DNA of 64,000 bases from the NCBI RefSeq assembly GCF_022869785.1, contig NZ_CP094997.1, positions 3,162,001 through 3,226,000 on the forward strand. Reading direction: 5' to 3'. How positions within the stretch are numbered: the stretch's first letter is position 1; every line of letters starts with the position of its first letter. The translations under genes and the position numbers were made by a program. The notes under the pieces are model-generated. The model was given only the letters and a program-made list of their open reading frames with translations, made no database searches and had not been told where the DNA came from. This DNA comes from Dyadobacter chenwenxiniae (GTDB lineage Bacteria; Bacteroidota; Bacteroidia; Cytophagales; Spirosomataceae). This document shows positions 25,369 through 33,693 of the stretch, one piece after another.

Positions 25369-27126
25369 TTATAATTTGGGCGCCTCCGGCTTGTTTGGAA
25401 TATCCCAACCATTAGCGCCTTTGACATTCAGCTTCCGCCGGTAAATTTTTTCGTTCGCAGTGACGTAAATTGTGTCAAAATCTTTACCGCCAAATGCCAT
25501 GTTTGATACTGAACCGTTTGGCGTTGGTAATATCGCATTCACACGCCCTGTTTGATCTAAAACCTGGATTCCTGCGCGTGTAGCCACATATATGCGTCCT
25601 TCCCGGTCGCAGGTAAGGCCATCTGCCCATGCATTTTCATCGTTGTCGCGGACGTGCAGCCAGCCGAATTTCTGCTTGTGGCTTAATGTTCCGTCCGGCA
25701 GAACCTGAAATGACCAAACCCAGTGTGAAGCTGATTCGGTTGCATACAGCAATGTTTGATCGGGCGATAAGGCAACGCCATTGGCGAATAATAAGCCTTT
25801 GTCGACGACAATTTTCTCTCCATTGGGTCTGATCAAATAAATGGTGCTCGGTTTCTCCCGGCCATCCGGTGCAGTAACATAAACATTGCCATTGTAGGCA
25901 ACGGTTAAGTCGTTCCCGGCAATATCCCTCGCTATTTCTTGTTTGTTATTTTTCGCGTCATAACGAACTATGGACAAGCTTTTTTTTGCCACTTCGTATC
26001 GGTTCCCACTCTTGTCGAACTCCGCTCCGCTGGCGTTTTCCGAGTCTTCATTGATGGTAGCAACCTTTCCGTCGGGCCCGATCTTGTATGTTTTGGAATT
26101 AGGAATATCCTGATAGAAAATTTCCCCGGACTGGTTTGCCGCAATGCCTTCTGTAAATTTATAGCCTTCCGAAACCTGCTCCCACTCCTGTCCTGGAATC
26201 AACAAAGCACTTAACATTTGATTTTGAGAAGTTCCAGCTTTAACGGGTTTGGGCCAGTCTTTCCATAGAAACCGCATGGCCTCGGGAAATAATGCTGTTC
26301 CGTGCTTGCCATTGTGGCCGCCTTCGCCCCACTGATGTTTCACCTCATATCCTGCAAATGTTAATGCCCGGAGCATGGTTTGATTGGCCATCCACCAGTC
26401 GCCCGCATAAATGTTGAGATCGTTGGCCCCATCCTGCAAAAAGATCCGGACGGGCTTTGGTTCATACTTCCTGACCAAAGTGTGATAGCGGTCGGCGCCA
26501 CGCAGGCCTACATACGTTCCAATGGCGCTGTAAACGCGGGTAAATGCATCCGGACGCTCCCATGCTGCCGTGAATGCACAAACTGCCCCGCTGCTCGATC
26601 CGCCTATGGCGCGGTCATTGCCGTTTTTGGAGAGGCGGATCGGACGTCCGTCGCTGGTTTTTTGCCTCTCCACCTCCGGCAAAATCTCATCCAGGATAAA
26701 TCTTGCATAAGCATCCCCCAAACCATCATATTCAAAACTCCTGTTAAACCGATCGTTCGCTTCGTTCCCATTGGCTGCCCTGACTTTTCCATGCATTACA
26801 AAAACGCCGATCGTAACAGGCATTTCCCCCTTATAGATCAGATTATCAAACACAACAGGCGCTTTCCATTGAATTCCGTCCTGATTGATGTAAACACAGG
26901 CCGGCCTGTCGGGCTTGTATTGCGCGGGGACATACACCCAGTATTCCCGCCAGGTTCCGGGGAAAATCTTTGAATTTTCAAATGTGAATTTCAAAACCTC
27001 CCCTTTGGGCACGCCAGCCTGCTCTTCCGAAGCCGGATCAACGGGATAATTTTCAGAAGGCGCTTGTGCGAAAATGATTTTAGTTGATATACAAAAAATG
27101 AAAGCAAATGTGCGTACAATGTGCAT
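25369..27126 (-). CDS. Secreted esterase fused to an SMP-30/gluconolactonase-like propeller
   Basis: 585 residues with a signal peptide (cleavage near IIFAQ). Residues 40-300 form an enterochelin-esterase-like hydrolase: 'WREYWVYVPAQYKPDRPACV', the nucleophile elbow GGSSSGA with Ser178 at its centre, 'VRIFLQDGANDLNIYAGDWW' and a late 'EGGHNGKHG' His. Residues 310-575 form an SMP-30/LRE-like propeller: 'TEGIAANQSGEIFYQDIPNS', 'YVTAPDGREKPSTIYLI', 'FANGVALSPDQTLLYATES' and 'ADGLTCDREGRIYVATRAGI'. The pair would suit sequential hydrolysis of an ester and a lactone. It heads a leftward cluster of sugar genes. Confidence 0.88.
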   Translation of the reverse strand: MHIVRTFAFIFCISTKIIFAQAPSENYPVDPASEEQAGVPKGEVLKFTFENSKIFPGTWREYWVYVPAQYKPDRPACVYINQDGIQWKAPVVFDNLIYKGEMPVTIGVFVMHGKVRAANGNEANDRFNRSFEYDGLGDAYARFILDEILPEVERQKTSDGRPIRLSKNGNDRAIGGSSSGAVCAFTAAWERPDAFTRVYSAIGTYVGLRGADRYHTLVRKYEPKPVRIFLQDGANDLNIYAGDWWMANQTMLRALTFAGYEVKHQWGEGGHNGKHGTALFPEAMRFLWKDWPKPVKAGTSQNQMLSALLIPGQEWEQVSEGYKFTEGIAANQSGEIFYQDIPNSKTYKIGPDGKVATINEDSENASGAEFDKSGNRYEVAKKSLSIVRYDAKNNKQEIARDIAGNDLTVAYNGNVYVTAPDGREKPSTIYLIRPNGEKIVVDKGLLFANGVALSPDQTLLYATESASHWVWSFQVLPDGTLSHKQKFGWLHVRDNDENAWADGLTCDREGRIYVATRAGIQVLDQTGRVNAILPTPNGSVSNMAFGGKDFDTIYVTANEKIYRRKLNVKGANGWDIPNKPEAPKL

Positions 27127-27175
27127 TTGGGAGTTGGGTTTAGATAAAATTCAATGTCGATTATGATGAACAATG

Positions 27176-28366
27176 CTATAAATAGCTCAACCACCATTTC
27201 TTATTTCGCTCACGGTAATTGCCAAACCATCGGCAAGGAAAATAAAGCGCAAGGACGATTGTAATCCAGATCACATAGACCATTCCAAGATTGTAACCGA
27301 AATCGTTGGGACGAAATTTAAAGAAAAGCTCTGGCGCCGTGGCCTGCTCCCAAGTATAACCCGACGACAAAACGACGACCATTGTAAGCAGGTGAATGAG
27401 ATAAAAATGCAGCATAAAATAGAAAAACGGCACTTTTCCATACACCGTAAAAAAGCGTGTCAGTTTCGTGTTGGTATGCTCGGTTAAGGCCAGTAAAATG
27501 AGGATCGGACCGAGTGTCATCAGTGTATAAATCAGCGATGGCGGATATTTGGACGCATTCATGAACGAAAAAAATGTCCTTAACCCTTCGGATTGCACGC
27601 TCCATGGGGCCTGGTCCCCATAGTAATTGACAAATCGCAGGATAAGGAACAGCACAATGGCTGCGATGCCCAATTGCAACAGCACTTTCCTCCGTTTTTG
27701 CTCAGAAAATGATCGGTTATAGATCATCCCAAGCCCGTATCCCGACATCATAATTCCTGCCCAGGGAAGGATAACATACAAGAACGCAATGTTCCCGCCG
27801 TCGCCTCTCGGCACAAAACGGCCCGCTCCGGTCAGAAAAATACCCAGAAAAATATCCAGTCCCGAGCCGGGCGCAGGTTTCAGAAGGTCGAATAAGCTAT
27901 GGCCAAAAATCAAAACCAGTCCGGAAATCAAAATCGCCTTCGGAGAGAAAAAACGCACAAATACGCCTAAAACGAGCATGCTGGTTCCTAATGCCCAAAG
28001 CACCGCGAGAAAAATGGTTTTGAAGGTAATGTCAAATGAAAAGGCAAATGTCATGAATGTGAGCTCGACAACGATGAGCCACAAACCGCGTTTCAAAAGG
28101 AAAGAGGAAGTTTCAGCGGGGGTTTTATTTTGCCCTGATAAATAGGCCGAGATCCCGGAAAGCAGCATGAACGACGGCGCACAAAAATGTGTGATCCATC
28201 TTGTGAAAAATAATGCTGGATTCGTTGTGCCCGGATCGAGCGGGTCGGCGGAGAGTGCGGTAATGTGAAAATAATCCCGGACATGGTCCAATGCCATGAT
28301 GACCATGATGAGTCCACGGACCGTGTCGATGGACTTTACGCGCAAGGAGATTCCGTTCGTTGACAT
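27176..28366 (-). CDS. DUF1624/heparan-glucosaminide-acetyltransferase-like membrane protein
   Basis: 396 residues with about ten membrane segments. The start 'RVKSIDTVRGLIMVIMALDH' followed by 'VRDYFH' is diagnostic of the DUF1624/YeiB-related acyltransferase-3-like family. 'THFCAPSFMLLSGISAYLSG', 'GYGLGMIYNRSFSEQKRRKV' and 'YGKVPFFYFMLHFYLIHLLT' also fit. The human relative HGSNAT acetylates terminal glucosamine across a membrane; the bacterial substrates are unknown, but amino-sugar acetylation fits the neighbouring sugar genes. Confidence 0.87.
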   Translation of the reverse strand: MSTNGISLRVKSIDTVRGLIMVIMALDHVRDYFHITALSADPLDPGTTNPALFFTRWITHFCAPSFMLLSGISAYLSGQNKTPAETSSFLLKRGLWLIVVELTFMTFAFSFDITFKTIFLAVLWALGTSMLVLGVFVRFFSPKAILISGLVLIFGHSLFDLLKPAPGSGLDIFLGIFLTGAGRFVPRGDGGNIAFLYVILPWAGIMMSGYGLGMIYNRSFSEQKRRKVLLQLGIAAIVLFLILRFVNYYGDQAPWSVQSEGLRTFFSFMNASKYPPSLIYTLMTLGPILILLALTEHTNTKLTRFFTVYGKVPFFYFMLHFYLIHLLTMVVVLSSGYTWEQATAPELFFKFRPNDFGYNLGMVYVIWITIVLALYFPCRWFGNYRERNKKWWLSYL

Positions 28367-28467
28367 GTAACCAATGTTTCCGATGAAAGTGATTTATTCA
28401 CTAAGAAGCCACGGAAATTACTGGTTTACTGATCTATAACATTCAGAATCGCCTTGCTAAACGTATT

Positions 28468-29367
28468 TTACAAAAGTGCTGCACCAAAAACCCCTGCGCT
28501 GTCGCCCAGTTTGGGTTTCAAGATGGGAGTGGTTACCACGCCTTTGTTGAAGATGTACTTCTTGATTTTTTCAAAACCGGCGGTGTAGAGCAGCTCAACA
28601 TTGCCAACGCCGCCCCCGATCACGATGAGCCCGGGATCAATCACATTAATCAATGTAGAAATGGCGCGGCCGTAAAATTCAAGTAGACGTTCAATGGTCG
28701 CTTTGGCAAATTCATCTTCGCCTTCATGATATCTTTCCAAAATTACCTTCATGGTCAGCTTTTCGCCGCTGGCCTTTTCGTAAAAGCGTTCCAGTGCCGG
28801 GCCGGAAATTACCTGCTCCACACAACCGGCTTTTCCGCAATAACAAGGCTCGCCGTTTTCTTCGAGAATGTTATGGCCCCATTCTCCGCCGATTCCGTGG
28901 TGCCCGGCGATAATTTTATTATTTACCACCAATCCGCCTCCTACACCCGTGCCCATGATCACGCCAAAAACGACTTCTGCTTTTGGATAATCTTTCCCGG
29001 CACCGATCAACGCTTCGGCCAGTGCGAAACAGTTGGCATCATTGGCAAGCTGAACCGGAATTCCGAGTATTTTTTCAAGATCTGCCTTTAATGGCATTCC
29101 GTTGAGGCAAATCGTATTGGAATTTTTCATCAACTGGGAGTCCGGTTCCAAAACACCGGGTGTGGCAAACCCTATTTTAGTCGGCTTCTCTCCTACTTGC
29201 TCCGCAACCTGATCGATCAGCTTTTTGATCTGCGACAATATATGCTCATATCCATTTGCCGACTCAGTCGGAAGGCGCATGCGTACAACCACTTCCAGGT
29301 TCCGGTTCGGATCCAGAACGGCACATTCTATTTTTGTTCCTCCTAAGTCTATTCCCCAGAGTTTCAT
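28468..29367 (-). CDS. ROK family sugar kinase (glucokinase/fructokinase type)
   Basis: 299 residues. The ATP-binding 'GIDLGGTKIECAVLD' opens the protein; 'TPGVLEPDSQLMKNSNT', the catalytic 'LANDANCFALAEALIGAG', 'GVIMGTGVGGGLVVNNKI', 'GIGGEWGHNIL' and the zinc motif 'CYCGKAGCVEQ' follow. There is no DNA-binding domain, so it is an enzyme and not a repressor. It likely phosphorylates glucose, fructose or N-acetyl sugars in the cytoplasm. It lies 90 bp after the FucP-like symporter on the same strand, consistent with uptake followed by phosphorylation. Confidence 0.93.
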   Translation of the reverse strand: MKLWGIDLGGTKIECAVLDPNRNLEVVVRMRLPTESANGYEHILSQIKKLIDQVAEQVGEKPTKIGFATPGVLEPDSQLMKNSNTICLNGMPLKADLEKILGIPVQLANDANCFALAEALIGAGKDYPKAEVVFGVIMGTGVGGGLVVNNKIIAGHHGIGGEWGHNILEENGEPCYCGKAGCVEQVISGPALERFYEKASGEKLTMKVILERYHEGEDEFAKATIERLLEFYGRAISTLINVIDPGLIVIGGGVGNVELLYTAGFEKIKKYIFNKGVVTTPILKPKLGDSAGVFGAALL

Positions 29368-29457
29368 AATTGTATGGCTGTCGGCGGATGGCTTTCAGCA
29401 TTCATTTTTAGTATTTATAATTTATTTAAAGCATTAAAAAATCAATTCGAAAGCACA

Positions 29458-30702
29458 TTACTGCACTTTATAAAATTTATATCCGAACAAGAATATCACC
29501 GCATAGCAAATGATCGGCAAATAGTAGGCATGCGCTACGTCGGATTCTGCAACAGCACCCATTGCGAATGGGAAGAATGCTCCGCCCACAACACCCATGG
29601 AAATAAAAGAAGAGGCTTGCTGTGTATGTTTTCCCAGATTTTTAAGTCCCAAACTAAAAATTGTAGGGAACATGATGCTGAAAAAGAAATTGAGCATTAA
29701 TAATGCAATGAATGACGGCCAGCCCCAGCTCTGCGCGATGATCAGACACATTACAATGTTGCAAGCAGCGAAAATGGCCAATAAGGAGTTTGGTGCAATA
29801 AAACGCATCAGGAAAGTGCCGACGAAACGCCCCGTTAGCATCAGTACGAAAAACAAGATCATATAGTTACCGGCAACCGCGTCCGTGAAGCCCATTTTCT
29901 CATGGCCATAATTGATGAAGAACGCCCACGTTCCGGCTTGTGCTGCCACATTGAAAAACTGTGCAATAACCGACCACTTGAAATGGCTGTGCTCGAAAAG
30001 GCCTTTTTCAGGGTGCGTATCCACGTTTGCCGCAGAAGGATCGGCAACGACGTGCGGGTCTGTAAGTGTCGGAACTTTTACAAAGGAGAATAAAACAGCG
30101 ATGGTTGCGATTACGCTTCCAATGACGATATATAATGTTTTTACAGATGTAAGGTCTGTGCTGCCTTCCACATTGTTTCGAAGCAAAAAATAAGAACCCA
30201 CGGCTGGTCCGATGATCGTGCCCAGGGCATTGAATGCCTGTGCAAAGTTGATGCGCATATCACTTGTGCGCTGGTCACCAAGGGATGCTACGAACGGGTG
30301 CGCAACGGTTTCCAGTGTAGAAATCCCGCATCCCAGGATGAACAATGCACCGCCGAAAAATGGAAATGAAGCGGCCGCAGCAGCCGGAACGAAAAGAAAT
30401 GAACCCAATGCAAACAACGACAGCCCGAAAAGCACACCATTCTTATATCCGAAACGCTTCATGAAAAGACCGGCAGGAATACCCATGACACCATAAGCGC
30501 CGAATATAGCGAATTGTACGAATGCAGATTGTGTTTTGCTAAGACTTAAAACGTGCTGAAAATGTTTGTTCAAAACGTCGCCCATCGTGATCGCGATGCC
30601 CCAGAACATGAACAGGGATGTTACAAAAATGAGTGTTATCAGGTATTTGTTCTCAGTGAATCGGGCTTTGGTGGGCTCCACGGTAGAGGAATAGTTGCTC
30701 AT
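29458..30702 (-). CDS. FucP-like sugar:H+ symporter (MFS)
   Basis: 414 residues, twelve membrane segments. The first helix region 'ITLIFVTSLFMFWGIAITMG' with 'DVLNKHFQHVLSLSKTQSAF', 'FGAYGVMGIPAGLFMKRFGY' and 'GCGISTLETVAHPFVASLGD' are typical of the L-fucose permease/glucose-galactose transporter family. The acidic residue in the first helix-loop (Asp in 'TMGDVLNKHF') is the proton-coupled site in FucP. The substrate cannot be assigned; the adjacent ROK kinase argues for glucose-like hexoses. The start is ATG 30702. Confidence 0.9.
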   Translation of the reverse strand: MSNYSSTVEPTKARFTENKYLITLIFVTSLFMFWGIAITMGDVLNKHFQHVLSLSKTQSAFVQFAIFGAYGVMGIPAGLFMKRFGYKNGVLFGLSLFALGSFLFVPAAAAASFPFFGGALFILGCGISTLETVAHPFVASLGDQRTSDMRINFAQAFNALGTIIGPAVGSYFLLRNNVEGSTDLTSVKTLYIVIGSVIATIAVLFSFVKVPTLTDPHVVADPSAANVDTHPEKGLFEHSHFKWSVIAQFFNVAAQAGTWAFFINYGHEKMGFTDAVAGNYMILFFVLMLTGRFVGTFLMRFIAPNSLLAIFAACNIVMCLIIAQSWGWPSFIALLMLNFFFSIMFPTIFSLGLKNLGKHTQQASSFISMGVVGGAFFPFAMGAVAESDVAHAYYLPIICYAVIFLFGYKFYKVQ

Positions 30703-30768
30703 CTAGCTGAATAGTAAAAATAAATATTAGGTAGGTTCTATTTTTTTCGAAACGTAAATTAGAGAAAT

Positions 30769-31602
30769 TTAATTGGAAGGATTTGGCTTTCTATTGAAAT
30801 AGTTGTCCATAAAAAGTAACTGATATTGTATCGCATTGGTCCAGTAGGGCCAGTTATGCGCACCTGGTCGCACAAGATAATCATGTGGGATATTTCTGTA
30901 AATCAGCTGTTCGTGCAACTTTTCATTCACCCCGTAAAAGAAATCATCGACGCCGCAATCGATCATGATCGCCAGCGAATTGGGCGTCAGTAAATGCAGC
31001 ATATTTATAACTGTGTTACTTTCCCACCTTTCAGGCTGCTCGGCGTATTTGCCCAACTTTTTAGCCATATCCCAATTGTTTGGAAAAGGACGGATATCGA
31101 CGCCGCCGCTCATGCTGCCCGCCGCACCGAAAATATCCTGATGCCGGAAAGCAAGATAAAGCGCACCATGTCCGCCCATGCTCAAACCTGTAATGCCACG
31201 ACCTGTGCGGTCTTTGATGGTTTTATATTTTGAATCTATAAAGGAAACCAGTTCTTTGGAAACATAAGTCTCATACTGCGACTGCGCATCCACAGGACTA
31301 TCCCAATACCAGCTTCCGTAACCGCCATCAGGGCAAACAATGATCATATTATAAAGGTCCGCGGCTTTTTCAAAGCCTTTGGCCTTTGAAACCCAGTCCG
31401 CGTAATTCCCACTGTAACCGTGCAGCAAATACACCACCGGATAAGTTTTTCCCGAATCGTACTGAGATGGCTTTACGACCACCGTTTTGAGATTTTTCTT
31501 CATAGCCGCACTGTAAACCTGAATGGTGTCCACAGTCGCCGCCGACGCACAATGGCAGATTATTGCACAAATAATAAGAGTGAACAGGATATTTTTTTTC
31601 AT
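30769..31602 (-). CDS. Secreted esterase (esterase-D/CE1-like)
   Basis: 277 residues from ATG 31602, which gives a signal peptide (MKKNILFTLIICAIICHCAS, cleavage near SAA); the longer frame to 31698 adds an unlikely leader. Catalytic features are 'YPVVYLLHGYSGNYADW', the elbow GLSMGG with Ser141, 'MIDCGVDDFF' for the Asp and 'RPGAHNWPYW' for the His. The triad is complete. Such enzymes remove acyl or feruloyl groups from glycans. It likely supports the same sugar cluster. Confidence 0.9.
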   Translation of the reverse strand: MKKNILFTLIICAIICHCASAATVDTIQVYSAAMKKNLKTVVVKPSQYDSGKTYPVVYLLHGYSGNYADWVSKAKGFEKAADLYNMIIVCPDGGYGSWYWDSPVDAQSQYETYVSKELVSFIDSKYKTIKDRTGRGITGLSMGGHGALYLAFRHQDIFGAAGSMSGGVDIRPFPNNWDMAKKLGKYAEQPERWESNTVINMLHLLTPNSLAIMIDCGVDDFFYGVNEKLHEQLIYRNIPHDYLVRPGAHNWPYWTNAIQYQLLFMDNYFNRKPNPSN

Positions 31603-31771
31603 AAATTTTTGAGAAAATTTTCTACAACTTAGCGCTATACATAATTTCAATTGTTCAAATATTGTAGAATTCGGGGAATAATAAGGCCCTATTTTCATGT
31701 ATGACGTCTGGCACTCTATTTGTTATAAATCACATTATCACAAATAACTCAAACTCAAAAAATTTAAGACA

Positions 31772-31936
31772 ATGGGAAATCTTCTTTATACAATAGCTGT
31801 CATTTTGGTCATTCTTTGGCTGATCGGCTATTTTGGCTTTGCCAGCTTTGGAATGGGTAACATCATTCACATTCTTTTGGTGATTGCAGTGATTGCGATA
31901 GTTCTTCGTTTGATTCGTGGCGACAGGGTTGTGTAA
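31772..31936 (+). CDS. Lmo0937-family small membrane protein
   Basis: 54 residues, too short for a standard ORF cut-off. It starts at ATG 31772 (MGNLLYTIAVILVILWLIGY) and ends with a second hydrophobic segment and a basic tail ('IVLRLIRGDRVV'). Two membrane helices joined by a Gly-rich turn ('FGFASFGMGN') are the hallmark of the lmo0937/DUF5670 family, common in Bacteroidota and often stress-induced. It is monocistronic, with a terminator 25 nt downstream. Confidence 0.88.
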   Translation: MGNLLYTIAVILVILWLIGYFGFASFGMGNIIHILLVIAVIAIVLRLIRGDRVV

Positions 31937-31960
31937 GGAGAAAGCACCTAATAAATGAAA

Positions 31961-32002
31961 AGGCCCGGGATGGATGTTTTTTTAACATTATCCCGGGCTT
32001 TT
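31961..32002 (+). terminator. Intrinsic terminator after the small membrane protein
   Basis: Arms GCCCGGGAT (31963-31971) and ATCCCGGGC (31990-31998) are separated by 18 nt and followed by TTTT. The A run on the left would also let it act on the minus strand for the tesA-like gene. Confidence 0.8.
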
Positions 32003-32050
32003 AGTTTGTTTATGCCGCTGCAAAACTCCGGTTTCTCCTTGTACTGCGGT

Positions 32051-32737
32051 TCACAGCAGATCCTTAATCCGCACCCAGACGTTTTCTGCCAGGATTTTAT
32101 GCCCTTCTTCTGTAGGATGAATGCCGTCCGGCAAATTCAGCTTACTTTCTCCACCGACGCCTTCCAGCAAAAACGGAATGAGTGTAAGGTTATTCGCTTT
32201 GGCAATCTCTGCATACACGGCTTTGAATTCGGAAGCATATTTTTGCCCCATATTCGGCGGGATCTGCATACCGGCCAGCACAAGCTTGGCATCGGGATAT
32301 TTGGCATGCACCTTATCCAGAATTGCTTGCAGATTTTTCCTGGTTTCGGAAACCGGAATGCCCCTTAACCCATCATTACCACCCAATTCCAGCACAAAGA
32401 TGTCCAGAGGCTGCTTCAAAAGCCAATCGATCCGGCTGTTTCCCCCCGACGTTGTCTCACCGCTCACACCTGCGTTAATCACCTTGTAATCAAGTCCGAG
32501 GGAGTCAATTCGTTTTTGAATTAAACCGGCAAATGCTTGTGAAGGATCATCAAGGCCGTAACCCGCAGTGAGGCTGTTACCGAAAAACACAATGGTTTTT
32601 TTGGTGCCGACTGTGGCTTCGCTGACTGTCTTCACGGAGTCAGCCTGCCCGGCGGTTTCTTGTTTTTCAGTGTTACAAGACGTCAAAATGGCCACGGAAA
32701 GCAGCATTCTGGCTATAAAAACAAAGCGATTTATCAT
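32051..32737 (-). CDS. tesA: SGNH-hydrolase arylesterase/lysophospholipase, TesA-like lipoprotein
   Basis: 228 residues. A lipobox (AILTSC, Cys21) precedes the hydrolase domain. SGNH blocks are all visible: Ser55 in 'FFGNSLTAGYGL' (GNSL instead of GDSL), Gly in 'NAGVSGETTSGG', 'LELGGNDGLRG' and the final 'LPDGIHPTEEGH' with Asp and His. The order TesA, then divergent YbbA and YbbP, is the same as in enterobacteria. Those enzymes act on thioesters and lysophospholipids in the periplasm. The lipid anchor is a difference from E. coli TesA. Confidence 0.9.
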   Translation of the reverse strand: MINRFVFIARMLLSVAILTSCNTEKQETAGQADSVKTVSEATVGTKKTIVFFGNSLTAGYGLDDPSQAFAGLIQKRIDSLGLDYKVINAGVSGETTSGGNSRIDWLLKQPLDIFVLELGGNDGLRGIPVSETRKNLQAILDKVHAKYPDAKLVLAGMQIPPNMGQKYASEFKAVYAEIAKANNLTLIPFLLEGVGGESKLNLPDGIHPTEEGHKILAENVWVRIKDLL

Positions 32738-32806
32738 ATAATATGTTAACCAGTAGATTATTTAAGCACGAACATTTAAAACTGTTCCTAAAAGACTAGG
32801 TTGCGG

Positions 32807-32842
32807 GGCCGCTCCACGGTGGCCGCTCCACGGTGGCCGCTC
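32807..32842. repeat. Two and a half copies of a 14-bp direct repeat
   Basis: GGCCGCTCCACGGT occurs at 32807-32820 and 32821-32834, followed by a partial copy GGCCGCTC. The junctions create the palindrome CCACGGTGG twice. It lies in the divergent spacer between the tesA-like and ybbA-like genes, just before an inverted repeat TTTAAACG/CGTTTAAA (32850-32867). Confidence 0.85.
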
Positions 32843-32963
32843 ATTTAGTTTTAAACGCCGTTTAAACTATATTTATGTGCAACCTAAATCCAAAAGAACC
32901 AAATTGGAGTAAATCAAGCTGCCCCGGCCCGCACCAGGGAAAACATAAAATTATAAACAATTG

Positions 32964-33632
32964 ATGGATACCATACTCGATCTGCAACAGGTTAGTAAAA
33001 TTTATAAAAGTGGCGACCGCTCTTTGACCGTTTTAGATAATATTAATTTTTCAATCGCAGCCGGGTCGACCATGTCGATCGTCGGGCCTTCGGGAAGCGG
33101 GAAAACGACGCTTTTGGGCCTGTGCGCAGGATTGGACAGATCCACGTCAGGGACCGTTGAGCTGCACGGAACCAGACTCAACGACCTGAATGAGGACCAG
33201 CTGGCTGCTGTCCGAAATCAATATGTAGGGTTTATTTTCCAAAACTTCCAGCTGCTTCCCACGCTTACCGCGCTGGAAAATGTCATGGTCCCGCTCGAAC
33301 TTCGCGGTGAAAAGAACATTAAACCCCGTGCTCTGGACTTGCTGGACAAAGTGGGCCTCGCAGAAAGAAGTCATCATTATCCCACCCAGCTTTCCGGCGG
33401 AGAGCAACAACGCGTTTCGCTTGCAAGAGCATTTTCCAACAAACCACAAATCCTTTTTGCGGACGAACCAACAGGAAATCTGGACGCGGAAACCAGCGAG
33501 AAAGTGGTGAAGCTGCTTTTCGATCTTAACCGGGAAGCCGGGACGACGCTTGTACTGGTGACGCATGACCTGGAACTTGCCGCCAAAACACAACGCATTA
33601 TTCGCATTAAAGGCGGCAAACTGGTTGAATAA
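32964..33632 (+). CDS. ybbA: ABC transporter ATP-binding protein, YbbA/LolD-like
   Basis: 222 residues from ATG 32964 (a TTG immediately before it is ignored). Walker A GPSGSGKTT is at 41-49, the Q-loop 'FIFQNFQLLP' at about 90-99, the signature LSGGEQQ at 143-149, Walker B 'ILFADEPTG' at 163-171 and the H-loop 'LVTHD' near 200. It belongs to the MacB/LolD clade. It should power the FtsX-type permease encoded 61 bp downstream; a 33-nt hairpin lies in that gap. Confidence 0.93.
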   Translation: MDTILDLQQVSKIYKSGDRSLTVLDNINFSIAAGSTMSIVGPSGSGKTTLLGLCAGLDRSTSGTVELHGTRLNDLNEDQLAAVRNQYVGFIFQNFQLLPTLTALENVMVPLELRGEKNIKPRALDLLDKVGLAERSHHYPTQLSGGEQQRVSLARAFSNKPQILFADEPTGNLDAETSEKVVKLLFDLNREAGTTLVLVTHDLELAAKTQRIIRIKGGKLVE

Positions 33633-33636
33633 CTTA

Positions 33637-33669
33637 AGACTTACCAGGTCTTGAAGACCTGGTAAGTCT
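33637..33669. repeat. 33-nt covarying hairpin repeat, copy B
   Basis: Perfect inverted repeat with left arm AGACTTACCAGGTC around TTGAA, starting 4 nt after the ybbA stop codon. It lies between two genes that should be co-transcribed and has no T run, so it is not a standard terminator. Confidence 0.85.
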
Positions 33670-33693
33670 CGTAGCCGTCTAACTCATCATAAA

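Noticed and set aside
32807..32842. Possible CRISPR array
   Set aside because: Only two and a half adjacent 14-bp units without spacers, and no cas genes.
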